From DAOTTX01 sp034437515 (lineage in GTDB: Bacteria; Chloroflexota; Anaerolineae; Aggregatilineales; Phototrophicaceae): 7,049 nt of DNA. Below, in pieces: positions 1-7,001 of this stretch; within the stretch, counting starts at the first letter, position 1; every line of letters begins with the position of its first letter. The notes below the pieces were generated by a model that made no database searches, had not been told where the DNA came from, and saw only the letters and a list, made by a program, of their open reading frames with translations. The translations under genes and the position numbers were made by a program. Where the stretch lies: NCBI GenBank assembly GCA_034437515.1, contig DAOTTX010000055.1, forward strand, positions 1 through 7,049, written 5' to 3'.

Positions 1-1367
1 TAACGTTTATCAGGTTGGCGGGCACAACGGATTTGTCCACCCACACATAAATGCGATGTTTTGCGACAAGTGGCGTTGCAATGTACCGTGATAAGTCCTC
101 AATAGCCTCACGCATTTCAGGTCGTGAACGTGTGTAAAGCCACCATTTGTCTTTCTCACGCTGTGGCTGCTTACTTGCTAATCGCAGTGGTCTAACTATC
201 GAATAGGTGTAATCGTAAGCTGCCGTGTAGTCTTTGGCTTCTTTCTCAGTCATCTCAACGCCAAAGTCTATTGTCCAAACATTTCTTGGACGGCGTGTAA
301 TATCCATCGCATTATAGTATAGCTTTACTACCTCAGCATTTTTCGAGTCAGCGCTCAGGATTGCTTGCGCTTCTTCCTCTGGCATGTCGAACGGGCCACC
401 GGGCGTAACTCCCATGAAGGCTAAATCGGCATTGGCCTCAATGCGTACCGCAGCAGTTACATCTACGGTTGAGGTTAAGTCTGCATAACTAGCGGCAACA
501 GTCTTGTCATCCAACACTCTCTCTAATTCGGAGCCATCATCAAACCCAACCATAGAGACACGTACTGCGGCACCCTCAAGAATCCATTCACGGTCAGCCC
601 ACGCCATAAATATATCGCCTGTTTCTTTGATTCGCTTCAGCACCTCACGGTTTACCCCTCCGCGTATTGAATTCGTCGCCAGTAGCCCCGCACGCTTTAC
701 TGCTTGCTTTTCGATTTGCTCCCGTGCCCGCTCGAACCAATACGTTACCAAGTCGGCTTCTGGTGGTACGCGCCCCCCATACATACTGAACAGCTTGTCA
801 ACGTAATCGCCTAACTCTGTCCGCATTCTTTTACCACCCAAAAACGGTGGGTTGCCCACAATCACATCGGCCTGCGGCCATTCCGGTTCCACCGGGGTGC
901 CGTCCGCGTCAAACGCCAATATCGCGTCCATCTGCCGGATGTTGTCGCCCAGGTCTTTCAGCACTGGCTCCGGGTAGTTGGGGTAGCCGTTGTTAATCTT
1001 CCACTGTATCCAACCAATCCACACCACAATCGTGGCTAAGTCGTGGGCAATCGGGTTAATCTCAATCCCGTACATCTGCGCCGGATGCACGTCCGGTATC
1101 GGCGTGGTCAGCCCCACGTCCGCCCACACCGGGTGCGTAATCACCTCTTTTTCTAAGTCCAGCAGCGTCCGCAAGCTCATATACAAAAAGTTGCCGCTGC
1201 CACAGGCCGGGTCCAGCACCGTCACGGCCCGCAGCCGTTCCAGCATCGTGTTAAGCAGCGTTTCCATGTCCCCGCGTACCTTGTTCTGTGCCCGTTTGGT
1301 GCCGCCGGGGTCATAACTTTCGCGCAGCGCCTCGGCCTGCGTCAGCGTGTTTGCCCACTGCCGCCGC
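1..1367 (-). pseudogene. MmeI / type IIG-like DNA adenine methyltransferase, fragment lacking N-terminus and running off the left edge
   Basis: This is an open minus-strand frame of about 455 codons without a stop. It contains the SAM-binding motif I DPACGSGNF (1187-1213), followed by GIEINP (about 1050-1075) and the catalytic motif IV NPPF within VGNPPFLGGK (842-859), typical of N6-adenine methyltransferases. Further stretches, including GRVPPEADLVTYWFERA, LLATNSIRGGVNREVLKRI, GAAVRVSMVGFDD and LSRYIATPLVAKHRIYVWVD, match what I recall of the large MmeI-like single-chain restriction/methylation enzymes. In those enzymes a C-terminal target recognition domain follows the methylase core, and this copy is cut by the window edge at the start of that part. 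Family members carry several hundred residues before motif I. Here similarity seems to stop about 50 residues upstream, near RRQW (1355-1366), where MFS-like sequence begins in another frame. The frame has no start with a ribosome binding site; its first ATG is at 1267. I therefore call it broken, although a downstream start or an assembly misjoin is possible. G+C is about 61% in 841-1380 and about 49% in 1-840. Confidence 0.8.
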
Positions 1368-1380
1368 GATGCTGGACCCC
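1366..1380. other. Junction between MFS-like and methyltransferase-like sequence
   Basis: Reading the minus strand, MFS-like coding (codon first bases at 1526, 1523 and so on) remains sensible up to about GSSI at 1368-1379. Methyltransferase coding, shifted by one base, is sensible from RRQW at 1355-1366 onward. The breakpoint must lie within or very near this interval. No insertion-sequence end or target-site duplication is visible beside it. The GC-rich run GCGGCGGCAG spans the likely crossover. It may be a genomic deletion or recombination, or a misassembly. Confidence 0.6.
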
Positions 1381-1526
1381 TGTGCGCTACTCCAGCCTTC
1401 AACGCTGATAAACTCCGCGAAGAACACGGAAAACGATAGGCGAATCCCAAAGATGATGAACAGCGCGACAGCAGAGGTCGCGACAACCTGAATCATCATG
1501 CGGTTAGAGATGTTGCGGTTGTGCAT
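1368..1526 (-). pseudogene. 5' remnant of a probable MFS transporter gene
   Basis: From an ATG at 1526 the minus strand encodes a short basic N-terminus, then one hydrophobic helix and the segment FGIRLSFSVFFAEFISVEGW followed by SSAQGSSI. This is the usual look of the first transmembrane helix and following loop of major facilitator superfamily carriers, which are normally about 400 residues with 12 helices. After about 50 residues the resemblance ends: the frame continues as a low-complexity tail over the methyltransferase in the wrong frame and stops at 1311. The remaining 11 or so helices are absent. The ATG lies 65 bases after the livF stop, with only a weak purine run (AAGAAAG) in front. 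ATGs at 1499 and 1496 are alternatives with no better ribosome binding site. The substrate cannot be guessed. With so little sequence, the family call rests on the pattern of one helix and its loop. Confidence 0.55.
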
Positions 1527-1553
1527 GTGGGGTGCTTTCTTGGTCAGGTGGGG

Positions 1554-1579
1554 GCGGAACGCGCCGAAATACGTTCCGC
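1554..1579 (-). terminator. Hairpin after livF without a U tract
   Basis: GCGGAACG (1554-1561) and CGTTCCGC (1572-1579) form a perfect 8 bp stem with a 10-base loop, 12 bases past the livF stop. On the transcribed minus strand it is followed by CCCCCACC rather than a T run, so it is not a canonical intrinsic terminator. It could mark the 3' end of the liv transcript, stabilise it, or be incidental. Confidence 0.4.
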
Positions 1580-1591
1580 TGTCAACGTGGG

Positions 1592-2365
1592 TTAGTGGCT
1601 GCCCAGGTACAACTGTTGCACCGCCGGGCTTTCGATCAACTGTTGGCCTGTGCCGTCGAAACGGTTGCGACCTGCCTCTAGCACGTAGCCCCGGTGTGAG
1701 ACTTCAAGGCCCTGGCGGGCGTTCTGCTCTACCATGAACACAGTGATGCCCGTCGTTTTGTTGAGGTCGCGCACCATGCTAAACACCTGCTTGCTGATAA
1801 TGGGAGCGAGGCCCGCTGACGGCTCATCGAGCATAATCATACGCGGCTCCAGCATGAGCGCCCGCCCGATCTCCAACATGCGCTGTTCACCGCCAGACAT
1901 GGTTCCGGCAAGCTGGGACTTGCGCTCCGCAAGGCGTGGGAACATAGCATAGATGCGTTCTTTGGCCCTGGCGATGCGGGGCTTATCGTGGATGAGGAAC
2001 ATGCCGAGTTGCAGGTTCTCATCTACGCTCATCTGCGGAAAAGTGGAGCGCCCCTGGGGGACGAACGTGATCCCCTGCTGGATCACCTCATCCGGTTCCT
2101 TGCCGGTGATGTCGGTGTCGCCAAACAAGATTTTCCCGACGGACGGTTTCACGAAGCCGTAGACAGCCTTAAACGCGGTGGACTTGCCCGCCCCGTTGGG
2201 GCCGATTACACAGACGACCTCGCCCTCGTGAACGTCAATGTTGATGTCGTGCAGGATTTTGATCTTACCGTAGCCTGCCTCTACCCCTCGCACGCGCAAA
2301 AGCGCGTTGTCGTCCGGGAGAGAGGGCTGGATGGCCTGTAGCAGTTCGGTAGTGTCCATCGTCAT
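1592..2365 (-). CDS. livF: LivF-type ATP-binding subunit of branched-chain amino acid ABC transporter
   Basis: This 257-residue cytoplasmic ATPase is one of the two nucleotide-binding subunits that power the importer. Visible motifs are Walker A GPNGAGKST (residues 55-63), the Q-loop Gln104 in FVPQ, the ABC signature MSGGEQ (156-161) and Walker B MIMLDEP (176-182). The switch region reads MVEQN (211-215), with Gln where most ABC ATPases have the H-loop His; this substitution is usual in LivF and helps separate it from LivG. Length matches the family (about 235-260), with a somewhat long N-terminus of about 20 residues before the ATPase fold. The ATG overlaps the livMG stop by one base (TAATG), and a GGAAGGG ribosome binding site lies in the last livMG codons, so translation is probably coupled. 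A second ATG two codons downstream (residue 3) is an alternative start. It is the last intact gene of the operon. Confidence 0.95.
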   Translation of the reverse strand: MTMDTTELLQAIQPSLPDDNALLRVRGVEAGYGKIKILHDINIDVHEGEVVCVIGPNGAGKSTAFKAVYGFVKPSVGKILFGDTDITGKEPDEVIQQGITFVPQGRSTFPQMSVDENLQLGMFLIHDKPRIARAKERIYAMFPRLAERKSQLAGTMSGGEQRMLEIGRALMLEPRMIMLDEPSAGLAPIISKQVFSMVRDLNKTTGITVFMVEQNARQGLEVSHRGYVLEAGRNRFDGTGQQLIESPAVQQLYLGSH

Positions 2366-4290
2366 TAGCGGTCCCTTCCGAAGTACGCTTCGATCACTTG
2401 CTCATTGTTCTGAATGTCCTCTGGCGTGCCCTCTGTGATTTTTGTGCCGTAGTCTAGCACGTATAGGCGCGAACACAGTTCCATCGCGAAGTTCATGTTG
2501 TGTTCCACCAGGAAGAACGTGATGCCACGCTCCGAGTTCAGCCGCCGGATGGAGTCCTTAATCTCCTCGACCAACGCCGGGTTCACGCCAGACGTGGCTT
2601 CGTCTAGCAGCACAACCGCCGGGTCACTCATGAGCGTCATGCCCATTTCAAGCAATCGTTGTTGCCCACCAGACAGGTTGCTGGCGAAATTGGTGGCTAC
2701 ATGGTCGATCTTGAGGAACACAACCAGATCGTCGGCCTTGTCGCGGATTTCCTTCGGCGCGGTCAGTAGCCACAGCCACGCCGGGACACCCTTCCACTTG
2801 CGTGCCAGCAGCATATTGTCGTAGACCGTCTGCTTCTTGTAGACGCGCAATCGCTGGAAGGTGCGTGCCAATCCTGCCCGGTTGACTTGCCAGGGGGGAA
2901 GCCCGGTTACGTCTTGGCCGTCCACCTCAATTTTGCCCTCGGTAGGTTTTAACACACCACTCAGGCAGTTAAAGAGCGTGGTCTTACCGGAGCCGTTCGG
3001 ACCCAGCAAACCGACGATCTCGCCCTGGCGAATCTCGAAGTCTACACAGTTGACGGCGCGCAACCCGCCAAAGTCCTTCGTCACCCCCTGGCCTTGCAGC
3101 ACAATGGGTTTGTCTTGGGCGGCGGTGTGCAAGCGATCCTTCTCCGTCTGGCTGGCAAGCGCCCGGGCCTCCGTCGGGATTTCCTGGAAGGCAAAGTTGC
3201 TGTCGTCGTCAAAAACCTGGTCTTTTTGACCCAACACATAACGGCGTATCAGCCAGGCGAGGCCCCGGTCCTCCGGGTCGAACAGGCTGAGGATGCCACC
3301 GGGCATGAACAGCATGATTGCGATGAGCATCAACCCGGTGATGATGAGATGCTGCTGGCCTGCGTTGGCCCAGATTAGTGTCTTGCCATAGTAGAACACG
3401 AGCGCGCCCACTACCGGACCCCAGGGGCGGCCAATCCCGCCGAGCATCACCATCATGATAATCTCGATGTGGTAGGTTTCCGGGAAGATCGTGTCCGGGT
3501 CAATGAAGCCGTCCCAGTAGGCTTTTGTTGCGCCGATGGTGGCGGTAAAGCCGCCCGCCAGCATGAAAATTCCGACTTTCATACGAACGGTGTTAATGCC
3601 GCGCATGTCTGCGCCGACTTCATCGTCACGAATCGCCTTTAACATCTTGCCGACCTGTACGCGGTACATCCACAACGATGTGAAGAAGATGACCCCAACC
3701 AGGATCAGCATAACGTGGTAGATGAAGTCTGGTGCGGCAAACGGCGCGTAAAAGCTAAGCCCTTTGCCGCCGTTGGTCAAGCCGAAGGGGTTGTTACGGG
3801 CGATCTCGCGCATGGCGACCAGCACACCCAGCATGGCAATCGAGAAATACGGTCCCTTCAGGCGTAGTGTTGGGTAGCCGATTAGCCCGGCGAAAACCGC
3901 ACCCCCGATAAAGACGAACGGGATGGCCTGCCCGAAGCTCCACAGCACCTCACGTTGCTCTACGACGCTTGCCGCGTCACCCAACGTTAGGATGCCGAGG
4001 CGTGCCATAAGAATCCCGGCAATGTAGCCGCCGACGCCGACGAATACCGAGTGGCCGAAGTCGGTATACCCGGTATAGCCGCCGATGAGGTTCCAGCTAC
4101 TCGTTAGGCCCACCCACATGAAGATGAACGTCATAATGCGGAGGTCGGAGCGATTCAGTTCTGGGCCGATGAACCACAATGCAATGAACATCGCAGCGGC
4201 GGCGACGGGCGTTACCCACTGTGCGAACGTATCCAGTGTTGTTTGCTGGCGTAGCGCGCCTTTGCTCTTTTCCTGTATAAGTGTTGCCAT
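2365..4290 (-). CDS. livM-livG: Fused LivM permease - LivG ATPase of branched-chain amino acid ABC transporter
   Basis: One 641-residue chain joins two subunits that are usually separate. Residues 1-340 are a LivM-type permease: helices at about 27-43, 50-70, 78-100, 121-141, 147-162, 189-208, 236-256, 276-305 and 315-335, the LivM signature variant GYTGYTDFGHSVFVGVGGY (71-89), and the cytoplasmic coupling loop around LKAIRDDEVGADMRGIN (217-233). Residues 341-394 form a polar, partly acidic linker. Residues 395-641 are a LivG-type ATPase: Walker A GPNGSGKT (430-437), Q-loop Gln479, signature LSGGQ (539-543), Walker B VVLLDEA (559-565) and H-loop His597. After Walker B it reads ATSGVNP where LivG commonly has PAAGLNP. 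I chose the ATG at 4290 because AAAGGAG stands 11 bases upstream, next to the livH stop, and the protein then begins sensibly. An in-frame ATG at 4398 would add 36 non-permease residues overlapping livH. The chain should pair with LivH in the membrane and LivF in the cytoplasm. Confidence 0.93.
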   Translation of the reverse strand: MATLIQEKSKGALRQQTTLDTFAQWVTPVAAAAMFIALWFIGPELNRSDLRIMTFIFMWVGLTSSWNLIGGYTGYTDFGHSVFVGVGGYIAGILMARLGILTLGDAASVVEQREVLWSFGQAIPFVFIGGAVFAGLIGYPTLRLKGPYFSIAMLGVLVAMREIARNNPFGLTNGGKGLSFYAPFAAPDFIYHVMLILVGVIFFTSLWMYRVQVGKMLKAIRDDEVGADMRGINTVRMKVGIFMLAGGFTATIGATKAYWDGFIDPDTIFPETYHIEIIMMVMLGGIGRPWGPVVGALVFYYGKTLIWANAGQQHLIITGLMLIAIMLFMPGGILSLFDPEDRGLAWLIRRYVLGQKDQVFDDDSNFAFQEIPTEARALASQTEKDRLHTAAQDKPIVLQGQGVTKDFGGLRAVNCVDFEIRQGEIVGLLGPNGSGKTTLFNCLSGVLKPTEGKIEVDGQDVTGLPPWQVNRAGLARTFQRLRVYKKQTVYDNMLLARKWKGVPAWLWLLTAPKEIRDKADDLVVFLKIDHVATNFASNLSGGQQRLLEMGMTLMSDPAVVLLDEATSGVNPALVEEIKDSIRRLNSERGITFFLVEHNMNFAMELCSRLYVLDYGTKITEGTPEDIQNNEQVIEAYFGRDR

Positions 4291-4295
4291 GATGA

Positions 4296-4308
4296 GGTTT
4301 TCTCCTTT
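4296..4308 (-). promoter_or_regulatory. Ribosome binding site deciding the livMG start
   Basis: On the minus strand AAAAGGAGAAAA immediately follows the livH stop codon (4308-4310) and precedes the ATG at 4290. It is a near-consensus Shine-Dalgarno site with slightly long spacing. It supports the start at 4290 over the overlapping in-frame ATG at 4398. Confidence 0.75.
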
Positions 4309-5603
4309 TACTCCGCCGATACAAGGCCGCCGGTGATGCCCTGCGGACGCAGCACTAGCATCACCACGAGCATGATGAAGGCGGAGGCAATGGCCCAACC
4401 GATGCCGATGTAGCCGCCGATGTAGCTTTCGACGACGCCGAGTACAATCCCGCCGACGATGACCCCCTGCACTTTACCGAGGCCACCCAACGCCACAATC
4501 GCGAAGGCGCGCAACGTCCAGGCCGGGCCAGTGGTGGGGGTGACAGGCTGGAAGGTACTCATCATTGCGCCAGCCATGGCCGTTAACGCCAGTGACACGG
4601 CGAAGGTCATCGCGTAGACCTCTTTGATGTTGATGCCCATGAGTTTCGCAGCCATCTTATTTTGGGCGGCGGCACGGATGGCGTAGCCAATGCGGGTGTA
4701 ACGCAGGAACACAACCAACCCTGTAATCATTACCACCGAGATGATGATGGTGTAGAACTTCGGTAGTGAGATGGTCAGGTCTGTGCCGAACAGCGAAAAT
4801 GCCCGTCCGTAGCTGACGTTGGTCTTGCGGGGGTCCGCCGCGAAAATCTGCAACATGAAGCTCTGGAGAATGATCGCCACTGCGAACGTCACTAGCAGCA
4901 TGGTGAGGTATGGCCCCTCTACCAGTCGGTTGAAAAAGCCACTTTGTATCCCGTAGCCAATCCCGAAGAACAGGATAAAAATCAACGGGAGTGATAGGAA
5001 CGGATCTAGTGGGGGGAAGCCAAGCGCTTGCCAGGTAAGGTACAGGACAACGGTTGCCACTGCGCCGATGCCGTAACTTGCCCCAATACGGGTGGGGCTG
5101 CGGGGTTGGTCGAACCACATGCCGAGGGTCACATGGCTGATGAAAAATCCCAGCGAGAACGCAAAGGCTACCAGTATCATCACGGAGAACGAAATGCTGA
5201 ACGGGGTTAGGCCATTGAGTAACCATAGGCCGAACAGCACAACCGCTACACTGCCACTGGTCCCCAGGCTGAGAAGACGACGTTGACGGTCATTAGGAAA
5301 GCGGTTTTGGTCCAGTACTGTCTCGCTGACAATTGCGCCCACGATCAAAAACAGAATCGTAAGAATGATGAACGTAAATAGGCCGCTGTTGCTTTCAACG
5401 TCCAGGGGGGAAATGGTTAGCCCCTGTTGGCGCTGTGGATTAAACAAATACCAAGACGAGAATGCCGCGAGTATAAGAAACTCGCCATGTGCGAGATTAA
5501 TGAGGCGCATCACCCCCCAGATGGTGGAGAATCCCAGCGCCATCGTTGCGTAGAAACCACCTAAAAGTAGCCCATTAATGAGTAGTTGAAGGAAAAAGTC
5601 CAT
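4308..5603 (-). CDS. livH: LivH-type permease of branched-chain amino acid ABC transporter with a large internal insertion
   Basis: This 431-residue integral membrane protein should form the translocation pore with the LivM half of the fused neighbour. The N-terminus is typical of LivH: LLINGLLLGGFYATMALG, then WGVMRLINLAHGEFLILAAF (residues 29-48). The C-terminal core is also typical: FAVAIILQS (240-248), the coupling loop IRAAAQNKMAAKLMGIN (309-325), then FAIVALGGLGKVQGVIVGG (367-385) and LRPQGI (418-423). LivH proteins are usually about 290-310 residues. Here residues about 57-198 are extra. They hold some four hydrophobic segments (about 75-93, 112-130, 137-158 and 174-193) separated by charged loops such as DQNRFPNDRQRR. 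Joining 1-56 to 199-431 would give 289 residues, a normal LivH. The ATG at 5603 fits the family N-terminus, but its ribosome binding site is poor (only GGA about 8 bases upstream). The gene follows the binding-protein gene after 130 bases containing a hairpin. Confidence 0.92.
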   Translation of the reverse strand: MDFFLQLLINGLLLGGFYATMALGFSTIWGVMRLINLAHGEFLILAAFSSWYLFNPQRQQGLTISPLDVESNSGLFTFIILTILFLIVGAIVSETVLDQNRFPNDRQRRLLSLGTSGSVAVVLFGLWLLNGLTPFSISFSVMILVAFAFSLGFFISHVTLGMWFDQPRSPTRIGASYGIGAVATVVLYLTWQALGFPPLDPFLSLPLIFILFFGIGYGIQSGFFNRLVEGPYLTMLLVTFAVAIILQSFMLQIFAADPRKTNVSYGRAFSLFGTDLTISLPKFYTIIISVVMITGLVVFLRYTRIGYAIRAAAQNKMAAKLMGINIKEVYAMTFAVSLALTAMAGAMMSTFQPVTPTTGPAWTLRAFAIVALGGLGKVQGVIVGGIVLGVVESYIGGYIGIGWAIASAFIMLVVMLVLRPQGITGGLVSAE

Positions 5604-5650
5604 AGCGTGATCCGAAAAAGTTTAGTTCAAAGGTGGGTGTGGGCGTAACG

Positions 5651-5700
5651 AAAACAGCGGAGCAGGCCGCCGTGGATCATAAGCCTGCCTGCTCCGCTGT
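5651..5700 (-). terminator. Strong hairpin with short T run between the binding-protein gene and livH (leaky terminator or mRNA 3'-end stabiliser)
   Basis: ACAGCGGAGCAGGC (5654-5667) and GCCTGCTCCGCTGT (5687-5700) form a perfect 14 bp GC-rich stem with a 19-base loop. On the transcribed minus strand the stem ends in TTTTCGTT. It starts 33 bases after the binding-protein stop and ends 47 bases before the livH ATG. A stem this stable with a short T run suits partial termination or 3'-end protection, so that binding protein is made in excess over permease. That arrangement is known for other periplasmic-binding-protein operons; the effect here is inferred. A shifted pairing using CAGGC with GCCTG at 5683-5687 is also possible. 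Confidence 0.7.
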
Positions 5701-5733
5701 GTGTCGTCGCTAGGGTGACGAATGGCTACTGGA

Positions 5734-6987
5734 TTAACGTGCGTCCCAGGCCGGTATCGGGTAGATCACGTTGGCAGCAGCGCCCTCAGCCGGGGCCACA
5801 ACGTTGATGTCGCCGTCTTGAATCTGGATCGTCACCATCGGCTTCCCGGCGTTCTTTCCGGTCTCGTCGAAGTTGATCGGGCCGTAGTAGGTCACGATAT
5901 CCATGTCGCGCAGGGCCTGGCGCACGTCAGCCGTTTCGGTGGAGTTGGCCGCCTCAATTGCGAGGTGCAGCACGAGGGCTGTCGCGGTGGATTCTGCCGC
6001 TTGATAGCTCGGGGACATGCCAAAACGTTCTTCATAGCGGACGGCGTAGTCCTCCGCAGAGCCGAAGTATTCATCCTCGTAGGCCAATGTGCGCTCCCAC
6101 TGGGACGCACCCAGCACGTATGCAGAGTCTGCGCCCATCTCCTCAACGAAGGTTGGGTTAGACGGCCCCACCGTGATGAGCATGGCGTCCGGGTTGAAGC
6201 CCAGTTCCTTCGCGGTGTTGACGAACAGCACGGCGTCGTTGAAGTGACCACCACCAACGAACAGGTCCGGGTCTAGCTCACGGAACTGCGTGAACATTGC
6301 GGTCACGTCGGCCACGTTCAGCGGGTAGGACTCTACAGCCAGAACCTCAATCCCACTCTCCTCTAACCAACGCTGTGCGCCCTCAGCAACGGAAGTCGGG
6401 AAGGCGGTGTCCTCGTAGGCGATAACGGCTGTCTGGGCACCGTTGGCGGCGGCAAGCTCGATCCCGCTCTTGGTGTAGTTGCCAGCGGGGGTTAAAACGG
6501 CGAACAGGTTCTGGAAACCACGCTCAAATAGCGTCTCCGAAGCCCCGTTGCCCTCAACCATGATGATGTCTTCGCGCTCGGTGATGACGCTGGCGACCTG
6601 CGTTAAGCTGGAGGAGTACGGGCCGAGGATGAAATCTACCTCGTCCTCGATGATGAGGCGCTCGGTTAAGACGGAAACTGTGTCCGAGTCACTTTCGTCG
6701 TCGTAGAAGAGGATCTCTGCCTGGTGGCAAACACCATCCACGTTGATGCCGCCATATTCCTCATTCACCCATTCCAGCCACAGGGTATAGCCGTTGCGCG
6801 TATCGCTCCCCTCACGGGCGTATTTGCCAGTGTCGGAGACCGCAGCACCGAAGGTGATAACTGGCGAATCCTCGGTCAGCGCCTCACCGCCGCAGGCGGC
6901 CATCTCCATCATGTCGTCCTGGGCGGAGGTGACAAGGCCAACAATTAATAGTAAAGCCACCACAAGGAAAATCGAAAGACGTTTCAC
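5734..6987 (-). CDS. Secreted branched-chain amino acid-type substrate-binding protein (Peripla_BP_6 / LivJ-like)
   Basis: This 417-residue extracytoplasmic receptor captures ligand and presents it to LivH/LivM. Residues 1-22 form a signal peptide: MKR, a hydrophobic core, then VTSA before QDD. The end looks like a signal peptidase I site after Ala22. There is no lipobox cysteine, so it is probably not a lipoprotein. The mature protein has the type I periplasmic-binding fold: VITFGAAVSDTGKYAREG (43-60), where family members have a G-x-x-x-P/S-x-T-G start, then YTLWLEWVNEEYGGI (67-81), DFILGPYSSS (118-127), AVIAYEDTAF (187-196), DLFVGGGHFNDAVLFV (241-256) and YQAAESTATALVLHLAIE (328-345). The only cysteines are Cys32 and Cys87, which could form a disulfide as in LivJ-type proteins. 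The start codon is GTG, with AAGGAG seven bases upstream. It is the first gene of the operon. The ligand may be a branched-chain amino acid, another amino acid or an amide; the sequence does not decide. Confidence 0.92.
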   Translation of the reverse strand: MKRLSIFLVVALLLIVGLVTSAQDDMMEMAACGGEALTEDSPVITFGAAVSDTGKYAREGSDTRNGYTLWLEWVNEEYGGINVDGVCHQAEILFYDDESDSDTVSVLTERLIIEDEVDFILGPYSSSLTQVASVITEREDIIMVEGNGASETLFERGFQNLFAVLTPAGNYTKSGIELAAANGAQTAVIAYEDTAFPTSVAEGAQRWLEESGIEVLAVESYPLNVADVTAMFTQFRELDPDLFVGGGHFNDAVLFVNTAKELGFNPDAMLITVGPSNPTFVEEMGADSAYVLGASQWERTLAYEDEYFGSAEDYAVRYEERFGMSPSYQAAESTATALVLHLAIEAANSTETADVRQALRDMDIVTYYGPINFDETGKNAGKPMVTIQIQDGDINVVAPAEGAAANVIYPIPAWDAR

Positions 6988-7001
6988 GAAATTTCTCCTT
7001 A
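6985..7001 (-). promoter_or_regulatory. Ribosome binding site and GTG start of the binding-protein gene
   Basis: The minus strand reads TTAAGGAGAAATTTCGTG: a consensus AAGGAG with a seven-base spacer to a GTG start codon. It is the strongest translation signal in the operon, in line with a need for abundant binding protein. The remaining 48 bases to the window edge (7002-7049) are AT-rich and show no -35/-10 pair that I would defend; the promoter may lie beyond the edge. Confidence 0.75.

Noticed and set aside
504..1316. Plus-strand open frames of 100 and 108 codons opposite the methyltransferase
   Set aside because: The minus strand carries clear methyltransferase motifs over the same bases; the plus-strand products are Ser/Thr-rich with no recognisable features.
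1311..1367. C-terminal tail of the MFS-frame open reading frame as a real small protein
   Set aside because: This stretch is methyltransferase coding sequence in another frame; the tail is an accidental read-through to a chance stop.
1988..2341. 117-codon plus-strand open frame opposite livF
   Set aside because: It is an antisense shadow over the conserved Walker A and Q-loop region of LivF.
4291..4398. 36-residue N-terminal extension of the LivM-LivG chain from an in-frame ATG at 4398
   Set aside because: It overlaps the conserved end of livH, encodes His/Arg-rich sequence unlike a permease N-terminus, and the ATG at 4290 has a good ribosome binding site.
4657..5226. 189-codon minus-strand open frame inside livH
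   Set aside because: It is an out-of-frame shadow of livH with His/Pro/Arg-rich content and no recognisable domain.
5704..5721. Small inverted repeat TCGTC / GACGA next to the main hairpin
   Set aside because: It is only 5 bp and expected by chance; the neighbouring 14 bp stem explains the region better.
5722..6276. 184-codon plus-strand open frame opposite the binding-protein gene
   Set aside because: It is antisense to a clear family member, and its composition follows from the codon use of the real gene.
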